NCBI GenBank assembly: GCA_937950565.1
Contig: CALFCS010000067.1
Coordinates: 1-37,750, forward strand
Direction of reading: 5' to 3'
Source: an uncultured Lachnospiraceae bacterium
GTDB taxonomy: Bacteria; Bacillota; Clostridia; Lachnospirales; Lachnospiraceae
Length of the DNA: 37,750 bases
Shown: piece by piece, positions 6,428 through 14,091 of the stretch
Layout of the letters: each line of letters starts with the position of its first letter
How positions within the stretch are numbered: position 1 is the stretch's first letter
Notes under the pieces: model-generated
Seen by the model: the letters and a program-made list of their open reading frames with translations, nothing else
What the model was told of the DNA's origin: nothing
Databases searched by the model: none
Position numbers and translations under genes: made by a program

Positions 6428-8998
6428 TTAGTCTACAGCAATCCGCAGCCTGCGTGCAATACTATCCTTTCTGCATTTCCGGTATAAAAGAAGCACGATC
6501 AGAATACAGGACAGGAATAACCCGGCGATACAAATCATATATTCCATTACCGGATAACTGGCTACAAAATATGACATCCGCATTTTCATAAACTTTCCAA
6601 TCTGATACAGAATTACACTTCCTGCCGCTCCTGTCAGCACCATAATAATAAAACTGTAAAAAACACCTTCCAGAATGAGCATTTTCCTTAACTGCTTTCT
6701 AGTCAATCCGATACTTTCCATCACTGCAAATTCCTTTTTCCGTACGGTAAGGCTTGTAATTGTTACATTAATATAATTCACCAGCCCCATCAGAAGCAGT
6801 ATCACACAGATACTTCCCATCACCAGCCGGTTAGAAACAATATAATCTCTCATGGAAGCCAGCACATCAATTTTTGAGAAAAGATCAAGTGTAAGGGGGT
6901 TAAGATAAGACCTCTCATACAAATCGTCTGACTCAAACTGCTTATTATACTCATTTACGATCGTTTTTAATTTCTCATTAAGAGCCACTCTGTCTTCCGG
7001 AAGAGCAGTCATGTGCAGATCAAACGTCGCTTCCTTAAGCCCAAGCTTCCGGAATCCCTTCTCACTTGCAAAAAAATAGCAGATACTGCCCCCTCTTATT
7101 GTAAAGAGGAACTCAGGCTGGCCTTTAAGCTGGGAATCCAGATACCCGCAGAACTCCATATCTCCTGCCTTTCTCCCATTTTCAAGGCTGTAAATCCCGA
7201 CCGGCATACCAAGCTGCTCCTTACTTTGTTCAATCTGGGCGGGCGAAAGCTGATGGTCATGCAGCAAAATGACGCCTTCTCCGTCTATCACCTTATCTAC
7301 ATTCAGATAGAGCCCGTTTTTCTGCGAAAATTCTTTTAATTTTTCCAGATATTCGTCGCTCATAATCTGTACGACAGCCGGCGCCCGGTAGAAATACCAG
7401 TCCGTATCAACATCCTCCATATAGAATTTGAGCGCCTCCTGCTCTATTAATACTTCTCCAAACGATCCTCTGACCCGCTCACTTTTCTGAACCTCCGGAA
7501 GGTTTTCCATTGTCCTCACAATTGCTTCAGGAAACAACGTATATTGATAATACTCCAGCCCCTGATCCGCCGCTACATTTGTACCGACTGAAAAATCCGA
7601 ATAATCATGCTCAATCTGATTTGTCGTATCGCTCCCCCTTGAAATCATAATGACCCCCAGGGATACAACAAATCCCATTGTCAGACATATCGCACTGACG
7701 AAATACCTTCTCTTAAAACGCAGAATATTTCTCCACGCCATCTTCCATAACCGGAAGCGCTGTCCCTGCCTGCTGCGCCGTGTCTTTCGGACATAGGTTT
7801 CTCCGGCCGCCTTCTCCATATAATTCACAGCTTCAACCGGTGTTAATTTTACCGTTTTCCGTATTGCAAAGGCAGAACTGAGAAACGTAACGCCACTGCC
7901 AAAAAGAAGCGAAAGCACCAACAGCCCCGGGTGGAAGGAGATCATTCCCGCCGCGCTTCCTAACCGGTATAGATACATTCTGGATAACAAAGCCGGGATC
8001 AGGACAAGGGCAATCAAACTACCTGCCGCCGCTCCCAGAATACTTCCCCGGAAAACCGTAATCCGGACCTGTCTGAATACAATGCTCCTTAACTGTTTTG
8101 TAGTAGTTCCAAGTGTCTTTAAGAGTCCATATTCCCGGATACTCCGCTCAAAGGAAATATGCAGCACATTATAAATAAGCAGACCTGCGCTGATCAAGAT
8201 TACGACCGCCAGGATAAGCGCTGAATCAAATCCTCCCGAAAGACTGAAAAACGCCTGCCACCCCACCGTGCTTTCTCCAATAAACTGCTGACTGCTGTCG
8301 CGCATGGTAATATCTCTGTAAAGTCTGGATTCGACCCGATATCCTTCTATCCGGTCATCCTGCTTTAACAAAAGAGTCAGATCCGGCTCATTTTCCCAGG
8401 AAATGGAATCTAAAAAAGCCTGGGAAAAATATCCATCGGGCGGTCCATATAGAATTGTCGCAATATATTCGGTATAATATCCTGACAGACGAAAGTTATA
8501 TTTCTCCTGCCGACCATCAAAAAAGTCAACCGTTACCGGTATTTCCATCCCGATTTCCGGTTCGCTGATTCCCATAAGTTCCAATGCGCTCATGGGAAGC
8601 ATAATCTCCATCTTTTCCTTTGGATAAGTACCATGAATATCCGTAAATGCAGGTTTTTTTATCTTCTCCCAGGCAACCTCATCAACGACCGCGCTTCTCA
8701 CTCCTGCGACATTGCCAAACTTGATATATCTTCCAACGTGCTCGATATAAGAAAGCTTTTGTATCTGTTCATACTGCTCCTCTGTGGCTCTCTCGAGGAT
8801 TGTATTCACAATCGTACCACGCGTTCTTGCCTCCCGCAGGATATCCGTTTCAATCTTTCCGACCGCCAGACTAAACACGCAAAAAAGTGTCATAACCGCA
8901 AATGCAACTGCACCTGTCAAAATCATACTCCTTCTCTTGTCAGAAGCGTATTCCTTTCTGGCAAGATGCTCCACAATCTCCTTGTTATTATTCTTCAT
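6428..8998 (-). CDS. ABC transporter permease, FtsX/MacB-type (two FtsX domains)
   Basis: This 856-residue integral membrane protein has one N-terminal span (MILTGAVAFAVMTLFCVFSLAV, shortened here), a ~200-residue extracytoplasmic domain and a three-span FtsX block near residues 260-390. A second half repeats the plan: a span near 435, an outside domain of ~270 residues, then three spans with the FtsX motif LTVRKKEFAVMESIGLTRKQLRKML. Such permeases pair with a LolD/MacB-type ATPase and usually act as mechanotransmitters, moving peptides, lipids or antibiotics off the membrane instead of importing solutes. ATG 8998 was chosen over GTG 9007 because AAGAGGTGG lies just upstream. It overlaps the ATPase gene by 11 nt, so the two are surely partners. 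The substrate is unknown. Confidence 0.9.
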   Translation of the reverse strand: MKNNNKEIVEHLARKEYASDKRRSMILTGAVAFAVMTLFCVFSLAVGKIETDILREARTRGTIVNTILERATEEQYEQIQKLSYIEHVGRYIKFGNVAGVRSAVVDEVAWEKIKKPAFTDIHGTYPKEKMEIMLPMSALELMGISEPEIGMEIPVTVDFFDGRQEKYNFRLSGYYTEYIATILYGPPDGYFSQAFLDSISWENEPDLTLLLKQDDRIEGYRVESRLYRDITMRDSSQQFIGESTVGWQAFFSLSGGFDSALILAVVILISAGLLIYNVLHISFERSIREYGLLKTLGTTTKQLRSIVFRQVRITVFRGSILGAAAGSLIALVLIPALLSRMYLYRLGSAAGMISFHPGLLVLSLLFGSGVTFLSSAFAIRKTVKLTPVEAVNYMEKAAGETYVRKTRRSRQGQRFRLWKMAWRNILRFKRRYFVSAICLTMGFVVSLGVIMISRGSDTTNQIEHDYSDFSVGTNVAADQGLEYYQYTLFPEAIVRTMENLPEVQKSERVRGSFGEVLIEQEALKFYMEDVDTDWYFYRAPAVVQIMSDEYLEKLKEFSQKNGLYLNVDKVIDGEGVILLHDHQLSPAQIEQSKEQLGMPVGIYSLENGRKAGDMEFCGYLDSQLKGQPEFLFTIRGGSICYFFASEKGFRKLGLKEATFDLHMTALPEDRVALNEKLKTIVNEYNKQFESDDLYERSYLNPLTLDLFSKIDVLASMRDYIVSNRLVMGSICVILLLMGLVNYINVTITSLTVRKKEFAVMESIGLTRKQLRKMLILEGVFYSFIIMVLTGAAGSVILYQIGKFMKMRMSYFVASYPVMEYMICIAGLFLSCILIVLLLYRKCRKDSIARRLRIAVD

Positions 8999-9668
8999 CC
9001 GGACCACCTCTTACTTTCCCATCCTCAATCCGGATGACGCGGTCTGTCATCTGTGCAATCTCTTCATTATGGGTTACGATTACAATCGTCTGATGAAATA
9101 AAGAAGCGCTTGATTTTAAAAGCCCCACTACCTGTATCCCGGAAACAGAATCCAGATTTCCGGTCGGCTCATCAGCAAGAATCACCGCTGGTTTCGTAGA
9201 CAACGCTCTTGCAATCGCCACTCTCTGCTGCTGTCCTCCGGAAAGCATGTGCGGCATATTATCTAATTTATCCCGCAGTTTTAAGGTATTTATGATCCGG
9301 TCCAGAAATGCTTCATCCGGCTTCCTTCCATCCAGCTGAAGTGGTAACGTAATATTTTCATAAACATTTAACACCGGCACCAGATTATAGTTCTGAAAGA
9401 CAAAACCAATATTTCTTCTTCTGAAAACTGTCAGCTCATCATTTTCTAACAGGCTGATATCCTCACCTCTGACAATCACTTCTCCTTCTGTAGGGGAATC
9501 TAAGCCTCCCAGCATGTTGAGAAGAGTCGTCTTCCCACTTCCGGAAGAACCTATGATTGAAACAAATTCCCCCTCCTTTACAGAAACAGAAACCCCGTCC
9601 AGCGCACGCACTTCACCTGACGGAGTTTCATAAATTTTCTTTACATCCTTTGTCTGTAATATATTCAT
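8988..9668 (-). CDS. ABC transporter ATP-binding protein (LolD/MacB/BceA type)
   Basis: This is the 226-residue ATPase partner of the FtsX permease. Motifs in order are Walker A GSSGSGKTTLL, the Q-loop in FVFQNYNLVPVLNVYENI, the ABC signature MLSGGQQQRVAIARAL, Walker B VILADEPTGNLD, and the H-loop VTHNEEIA. The LSGGQQQRVAIARAL/ADEPTGNLDS pair is typical of the MacB/LolD/FtsE subfamily. The ATG at 9668 is preceded by AGGAGGGAG at the right distance; the open frame extends to 9704 but without a ribosome site. The gene lies 77 nt after the histidine kinase gene, and that gap holds its own promoter and a candidate response-regulator site. Confidence 0.95.
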   Translation of the reverse strand: MNILQTKDVKKIYETPSGEVRALDGVSVSVKEGEFVSIIGSSGSGKTTLLNMLGGLDSPTEGEVIVRGEDISLLENDELTVFRRRNIGFVFQNYNLVPVLNVYENITLPLQLDGRKPDEAFLDRIINTLKLRDKLDNMPHMLSGGQQQRVAIARALSTKPAVILADEPTGNLDSVSGIQVVGLLKSSASLFHQTIVIVTHNEEIAQMTDRVIRIEDGKVRGGPDEE

Positions 9669-9702
9669 CCATTCTCCCTCCTGCCTTTGATGTGATACTT
9701 TC

Positions 9703-9735
9703 ATTTTAACAGGAGGTTCTTACAATCTACTTACA
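9703..9735 (-). promoter_or_regulatory. ABC-transporter promoter with a direct-repeat response-regulator box
   Basis: On the minus strand two TGTAAG half-sites (9735-9730 and 9724-9719) repeat with an 11-bp period, one DNA turn, as OmpR-family regulators prefer. Ten nt downstream is TAAAAT (9708-9703) preceded by TGT, an extended -10. The box covers the -35 position, where no good -35 is seen, which fits activator dependence. The function is inferred from geometry. Confidence 0.45.
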
Positions 9736-9745
9736 TTTCACATTA

Positions 9746-10582
9746 TCATGGGAGAAAAATGGAGATTTCCAACCCCTGGTTTTTTCGTCTGGCTTTTACA
9801 AAACCGCTATGTAAAAGAACGATTTCCCTTGCAAGATATAAACCCAGGCCAAATCCTGGCTGTGTCCCGCTCCCTTTCCCCCTGTAAAATCTTCCAAAAA
9901 TCTTTCCTTCTTCTCCTTCTGCAATTCCACATCCACTGTCGGATACAGAAATCCGGGTGTACATTTCACTTTGTTCTGCCTTTATCTTAATGGTCGAATC
10001 AGAGGGAGAATACTTCACACTATTTTCCAACATATTAAAAAGCGCTTCCCCGAGCCAGTTCGGGTCGTGACAGACCCCAAGCTCCTTGTCCATATCAAGA
10101 TTCACAAAAATATCTTTGGCATCAGCCGCCTTTTTCACCTGCAGGATACTTTGGGAAATCGTAGGGAAAAGCGGCAGCATCTCTGCCTTAATCTGAATAA
10201 TCCTGTTCTCCAGCCGCGCCATCTTAAGAAAACTTTCTGTCAGAAAATAAAGCTTACACTCTGTCTTCTTCAAAGCATCCAGATATTCCTCCCGTTCCTC
10301 TTCGCTCTGCGCAGCAGTGAGAAGTTCCAGGTAGCTTTCCATATTAGCAAGCGGATTACGCATCTGATGTGCAATTTCAGCAATCAGTTCCTTTATATCA
10401 TCGCGCTCTTTCTTAAGCTGCCTCTCACTTCCGTATATTTTCTCCGACAACCGGATAAACTGATGACGGATTTTTGCGGGAAGCTGGTCTTTATACTCCT
10501 CCGTAATATTTAATTCTTCTCCATTTAAAAGCTGTTCAAGAAGGAACGAGAACTCTTTCATTTCTTTTCTTCTCTGAAACAT
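9746..10582 (-). CDS. Sensor histidine kinase without transmembrane segments
   Basis: This is a 278-residue kinase. The DHp helix carries the phospho-acceptor His72 in AEIAHQMRNPLANMESYLELL; the ATPase domain has the N-box around Asn187 (LFNMLENSVKYSP), the G1 box DSGCGI (Asp215), the F region FGRFYRG and the G2 box GFGLGLYLAREIV. Residues 1-60 are charged and helical; I see no membrane span or PAS/HAMP domain, so the sensing part is absent or supplied by a partner. It follows the response regulator by 2 nt with GGGGAG as its ribosome site, and precedes the ABC genes. By analogy with Bce-type modules, the ABC permease may be the actual sensor; that is inference. Confidence 0.92.
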   Translation of the reverse strand: MFQRRKEMKEFSFLLEQLLNGEELNITEEYKDQLPAKIRHQFIRLSEKIYGSERQLKKERDDIKELIAEIAHQMRNPLANMESYLELLTAAQSEEEREEYLDALKKTECKLYFLTESFLKMARLENRIIQIKAEMLPLFPTISQSILQVKKAADAKDIFVNLDMDKELGVCHDPNWLGEALFNMLENSVKYSPSDSTIKIKAEQSEMYTRISVSDSGCGIAEGEEGKIFGRFYRGKGSGTQPGFGLGLYLAREIVLLHSGFVKARRKNQGLEISIFLP

Positions 10583-10584
10583 AT

Positions 10585-11256
10585 CTACTCCCCAAATGTA
10601 TATCCAAGTCCAAATACATTTTTAATATAAACCGGGCAGGATGGGTCGGGCTCGATTTTCTTTTTCAACCTTGAAAGTGTAACATTCACTGTATTTTCTT
10701 CCACGAAAGAGCCTTCTTCATCCCAGATTTTTTCCAGCATCATCCTCTTTGTAATTACTTTTTTTCTATTTTTTGCAAGCAGCTCCAGAAGCTGATATTC
10801 TTTCGGTGTCAGCTTCACAATATCTCCTCTGCACTTCACCTGTTTCCGTTTAAAATCAATGCTCAGCTCTTCATAACAGAGCACTTCTGGATTCTGCTCC
10901 CCTGACCTCCGAAGAACAGCCTCTGCATGTTTTAATAATACAGCCAGCGGAAAAGGTTTCACAAGATAATCATCCGCCCCGCAGTCAAACGCACGGAGCA
11001 TATCCGCCTCTCCATCCTGCGCAGTCAGAAAAATAACCGGAGTCTGTCCCGACCGCCTGATCTGACGGCAAAGTGTAAAACCGTCTCCTTCCGGCAAGCA
11101 GATGTCAACAACCAGAAGAGCAATTGTTTTGTCAAATACAGCGAGGGCTTCTTTCGCAGAAAAGACACCGAAAGAATCATATCCTGCATTCGTAAAACTT
11201 TTACATAACGCCCCATTTAACAGGCTGTCATCTTCAACAATAAGAACTTTTTTCAT
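10585..11256 (-). CDS. OmpR-family response regulator
   Basis: This 223-residue regulator has a receiver domain and a winged-helix DNA-binding domain. The receiver has the acidic pair (VEDD, residues 8-10), the phospho-acceptor Asp51 in LLVVDICLPEGDGF, a switch Thr in IFLTAQDG and the conserved Lys in YLVKPFPL. The OmpR/PhoB C-terminal domain shows VKLTPKEYQLLELLAKN and VNVTLSRLKKKIEPDP...VFGLGYTF. It is translated together with the histidine kinase (2-nt gap) and probably controls the ABC genes through the repeat at 9719-9735. GGGGAG precedes the ATG by 7 nt. Upstream cobO ends 23 nt before, so a longer transcript is possible. Confidence 0.96.
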   Translation of the reverse strand: MKKVLIVEDDSLLNGALCKSFTNAGYDSFGVFSAKEALAVFDKTIALLVVDICLPEGDGFTLCRQIRRSGQTPVIFLTAQDGEADMLRAFDCGADDYLVKPFPLAVLLKHAEAVLRRSGEQNPEVLCYEELSIDFKRKQVKCRGDIVKLTPKEYQLLELLAKNRKKVITKRMMLEKIWDEEGSFVEENTVNVTLSRLKKKIEPDPSCPVYIKNVFGLGYTFGE

Positions 11257-11279
11257 GATAAGTCTCCCCAGTCCGCACT

Positions 11280-11804
11280 TTAATATTCAATTCCCTCACG
11301 CGCAGTGATTCCTTTGTCATATGGATGCTTTCTCTTGTTCATCTCTGTGGCATAATCTGCAAGCTCCAGCACACGTTCAGACACCTCGTGCCCGGTAAGA
11401 ATAATCTCCAGCCCGCGGGGCTTATGCTTCAGAAAGCTTAAAAGCTTCTCTTCATTCAGAAGCCCCAGCTTTACCGCACACAATGCTTCATCCATAAGCA
11501 GCACATCAAAAGGAGTACAGAATTTCACAATCTCATCCAACGCTTTATTATTATAATGTCTGAGTTCTGCCTTCTCTGTACCATTCATCTGATTATAGAA
11601 TTTGACTCGTTCTCTTCCCGGAAGACAGGTTATATTCGGTATCTGCTCCAGGATAACCCGTTCACTGGAAGTATTATTTTTCAGAAACTGGAACAGAAGA
11701 ACTTTAAGACCACTTCCTGCTGCACGCAGCACCTGCCCCATGGCCGCTGTCGTTTTACCCTTTCCGTCTCCATAATATACGTGTATTCTTCCTGTTCCTA
11801 CCAT
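11280..11804 (-). CDS. cobO: Cob(I)yrinic acid a,c-diamide adenosyltransferase (CobO/BtuR)
   Basis: This 174-residue enzyme attaches the 5'-deoxyadenosyl group from ATP to cobalt of corrinoids, making coenzyme B12 forms in the cytoplasm. The P-loop variant GDGKGKTTAAMG (residues ~12-23), VLLFQFLKN, the Walker B-like FDVLLMDEALCAV, EIILTGHE and the C-terminal ATEMNKRKHPYDKGITAREGIEY are characteristic of the CobA/CobO family. AGGAGG lies 6 nt before the ATG. No other cobalamin gene is in the window, so it probably serves corrinoid salvage. It sits alone between a PTS-like membrane protein and the two-component genes. Confidence 0.96.
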   Translation of the reverse strand: MVGTGRIHVYYGDGKGKTTAAMGQVLRAAGSGLKVLLFQFLKNNTSSERVILEQIPNITCLPGRERVKFYNQMNGTEKAELRHYNNKALDEIVKFCTPFDVLLMDEALCAVKLGLLNEEKLLSFLKHKPRGLEIILTGHEVSERVLELADYATEMNKRKHPYDKGITAREGIEY

Positions 11805-11822
11805 AATTTCCTCCTAAAGTTT

Positions 11823-12887
11823 CTACAGTTCGAGCTTCATATCACCAAACTGAATCCAGCCCTTTTTCCTCATAAATTCTGAAACAGCCAAAGTAACCAC
11901 TGCTGGCAGGATAATCTGTATGACAAGAATCTTAATCAATACTATTCCTGCCGCCTCTGTCTGTATCATTGTCTGCCAGGTCATAATCTGTCCTACGAGT
12001 CCTGCTGTTCCCATACCGGAGCCTGTCGCATTGCTTGTCATGTGCAAAAGAAGCGTGCCCACCGGTCCCAGTACCGCACTGGAAATAATCGCCGGAAGCC
12101 AGATAATCGGTTTTCTCACAATATTCGGCACTTGAAGCATAGAGGTACCAATCCCCTGTGCCAGAAGTCCGCCGATTTTATTTTCACGATAACTTGCCAC
12201 GGCAAATCCAACCATATTACAGCAGCAGCCGACCGTTGCCGCACCTGCTGCCAGTCCCGACAGATTCAGAATAACACCAAGCGCCGCCGAACTGATCGGA
12301 AGCGTCAGTATCATTCCCATAAGAACCGACACGATAATTCCCATAAGAAATGGCTGTTGTTCCGTTCCCCAGTTAATAATTGAACCAAGCCATGCCATAA
12401 ATCCCGATATCGGAGGCCCTAAGATAAGACCAACAATAGAGCCCGTTCCAATTGATACGAGCGGAGTCACAAGAATATCCACTTTTGTCTTTCCCGATAC
12501 AAGATGTCCAAAATAAATTGCCACATATGCAGCAATAAATGCCCCAAGAGGCTCTCCCGGTCCCGCATAGACAATCGCGCCGTCAACCAGCACCGTTCCC
12601 GCAAGAAGCTTGCTGGCAAATCCGCCAATCATACCGGCCGTAGCCGCAGAAACCACAACAAGGGGACTTTCCTTGAATTTATACGCAACTGCCACACCAA
12701 TCCCGGCGCTGGTAAGTGAAGCGGCCACCTTGCCGATCACAAAAATCATATTTCCGATTGGTCCGCCAATCAGTGTCCCAACCTGCTGGATAATCGTACC
12801 AATAATCAGTGTTGCAAATAATCCCTGTGCCATCGCGCTTAAGCCATCTATAAATATCCGGTCCAACGCTTTCTTAAATTTTTCCAT
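11823..12887 (-). CDS. PTS EIIC-like membrane protein (PTS_EIIC_2 family)
   Basis: A 354-residue, very hydrophobic and glycine-rich protein with about eight to ten membrane spans. Segments such as SAGIGVAVAYKFKESPLVVV, SAATAGMIGGFASK, VDILVTPLVSIGTGS and GLVGQIMTWQTMI match the small EIIC family annotated as 'PTS sugar transporter subunit IIC'. There are no EIIA or EIIB genes nearby and the family's substrate is unknown, so phosphotransfer-dependent transport is only a family label. Two starts are possible: ATG 12893 overlaps the nth stop as ATGA, and ATG 12887 has the ribosome site GGGGTGA at proper distance; I took 12887. It is probably translated in coupling with nth. Confidence 0.82.
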   Translation of the reverse strand: MEKFKKALDRIFIDGLSAMAQGLFATLIIGTIIQQVGTLIGGPIGNMIFVIGKVAASLTSAGIGVAVAYKFKESPLVVVSAATAGMIGGFASKLLAGTVLVDGAIVYAGPGEPLGAFIAAYVAIYFGHLVSGKTKVDILVTPLVSIGTGSIVGLILGPPISGFMAWLGSIINWGTEQQPFLMGIIVSVLMGMILTLPISSAALGVILNLSGLAAGAATVGCCCNMVGFAVASYRENKIGGLLAQGIGTSMLQVPNIVRKPIIWLPAIISSAVLGPVGTLLLHMTSNATGSGMGTAGLVGQIMTWQTMIQTEAAGIVLIKILVIQIILPAVVTLAVSEFMRKKGWIQFGDMKLEL

Positions 12888-12889
12888 TT

Positions 12890-13528
12890 TCATTTCACCC
12901 CTGCTTTTTTGCAAATATCATTCAGACAACATTTCTCACAATACGGCTTCGTTCTCGCCGTACAGACATCTCTCCCGTGATAAACGAGCCGATGGCAGAA
13001 ATCGCTTCCCTCCTCCGGCGGAATGATTTTCCATAATTCCATCTCTACTTTCTTCGGCTCTTTGATATCCTTCACAAGCCCAATCCGGTTACACAAGCGG
13101 ATACAATGCGTATCCGTTACAATTGCAGGTTTCCCAAATACATCTCCCATAATCAGATTGGCACTTTTTCTTCCAACTCCTGGTAATTTCAAAAGTGCAT
13201 CAAAATCATCCGGCACATTTCCGCCATATTCATCACGCAGGATTTTCATACATGCGCTGATATCCCGCGCCTTGCTTTTTCCCAATCCACACGGCCTTAC
13301 AATCGCCTCGATATCTTCCACATCTGCTTGTGCAAGTGCATTGACATCCGGATACTTTGCATACAAATCTTCTACAACAACATTTACCCTGGCATCTGTA
13401 CACTGCGCCGCAAGACGGACGCTGACAAGCAATTTCCATGCGTGGTCATAATCCAGCGTACATCCCGCATCCGGGTATTCTTCTTTCAGCCTCTTTATCA
13501 CTTCTGCTGCTAAATCTTTCTTTCTCAT
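12890..13528 (-). CDS. nth: Endonuclease III, DNA glycosylase/AP lyase
   Basis: This 212-residue enzyme excises oxidised pyrimidines and cleaves at abasic sites. The HhH-GPD core is complete: LKLPGVGRKSANLIM with catalytic Lys121, and IVTDTHCIRLCNRIG with Asp139, at nearly the E. coli positions (120 and 138). The iron-sulfur loop is CTARTKPYCEKCCLNDIC, spaced C-X7-C-X2-C-X5-C; the first gap is one longer than canonical, as in the MutY of this window. It heads the minus-strand run that continues through the EIIC-like gene, cobO and the two-component system. Confidence 0.96.
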   Translation of the reverse strand: MRKKDLAAEVIKRLKEEYPDAGCTLDYDHAWKLLVSVRLAAQCTDARVNVVVEDLYAKYPDVNALAQADVEDIEAIVRPCGLGKSKARDISACMKILRDEYGGNVPDDFDALLKLPGVGRKSANLIMGDVFGKPAIVTDTHCIRLCNRIGLVKDIKEPKKVEMELWKIIPPEEGSDFCHRLVYHGRDVCTARTKPYCEKCCLNDICKKAGVK

Positions 13529-13563
13529 ATGAATTTACCTCTGTCTGTTTTTCTATGTTTTAC

Positions 13564-13572
13564 ATTCTATCA
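13564..13572 (-). promoter_or_regulatory. Probable extended -10 of nth
   Basis: TGATAGAAT on the minus strand (13572-13564) is an extended -10 about 36 nt before the nth start. No good -35 is seen at 16-18 nt, so the assignment rests on the TGn-TAGAAT element only. Confidence 0.4.
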
Positions 13573-13680
13573 TCCTTTTCTGAAAAAATATAGTTTTTTT
13601 AAGTTCTTCTTAATAAACTTTCGAGACGTTTAAGAAACTAAACATACTTTGGACATATTTACCTTTTATACTGATAGACA

Positions 13681-13745
13681 GATAGTTGAACAAGACATCA
13701 ACTATCTCCCCCCTCATTAAAGTAATACATCGGATAAACGATGTA
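13681..13745. repeat. Two adjacent small inverted repeats upstream of nth
   Basis: GATAGTTGA (13681-13689) pairs with TCAACTATC (13698-13706) across an 8-nt loop, and TACATCG (13726-13732) pairs with CGATGTA (13739-13745) across a 6-nt loop. They sit in a 260-nt stretch with no convincing gene. They could be leader hairpins or binding sites; neither has a U-tract of terminator quality. Confidence 0.45.
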
Positions 13746-13786
13746 CACTTTACTCTCATTCCTTTAAAATAAACACAAAAGCAACG

Positions 13787-13817
13787 AAACCCGCCAGCCG
13801 CATGGCTGACGGGTTTT
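13787..13817 (-). terminator. Rho-independent terminator of the fusion-DUF2130-barnase-barstar operon
   Basis: CCCGCCAGCC (13790-13799) pairs with GGCTGACGGG (13804-13813), 10 bp with one G-T pair and a GCAT loop. T-rich sequence flanks both sides: TTTCGTTGCTTTTG on the minus strand and TTTTCG on the plus strand. It lies about 30 nt after the barstar stop. Confidence 0.8.
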
Positions 13818-13845
13818 CGCTGTTCCTTAATCTTCTGTTCTTTCG

Positions 13846-14091
13846 TTATAACAACGTCAGATCCTCTCTTTCCCCGCACACCTTTGCAAGAATTGGGTAC
13901 ACCCGGCGAAAATATTCCCCGGCTTCCTCCACATGCACGAGTTCAATTTCCACGTCATGAAGCTCTGTCAGGCAGTCATAAAATGCGTCCAGGTTACCTC
14001 CATAATATTCCGGGAAGCCAAATATTTCTTTCAGATATGCATGAGATTCTTCTTTTCTTTCCAGCTTCTCCGCATCCAGAATTACCTTCAT
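13846..14091 (-). CDS. Barstar-family ribonuclease inhibitor
   Basis: This 81-residue cytoplasmic protein matches barstar almost end to end. FPEYYGGNLDAFYDCLTEL corresponds to LPEYYGENLDALWDCLTGW of Bacillus barstar, including the inhibitory acids Asp35 and Asp39 at identical positions. Barstar plugs the barnase active site and protects the producer. The start ATG overlaps the stop of the barnase-like gene (14088-14091, ATGA), so toxin and inhibitor are translationally coupled, with the inhibitor last. The C-terminal half (EIELVHVEEAGEYFRRVYPILAKVCGE) is less conserved. The operon ends at a strong terminator about 30 nt downstream. Confidence 0.9.
   Translation of the reverse strand: MKVILDAEKLERKEESHAYLKEIFGFPEYYGGNLDAFYDCLTELHDVEIELVHVEEAGEYFRRVYPILAKVCGEREDLTLL

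Noticed and set aside
13610..13879. An 89-codon minus-strand open frame
   Set aside because: It runs straight through the operon terminator and the two dyads, has no ribosome site at its start and resembles no protein family.
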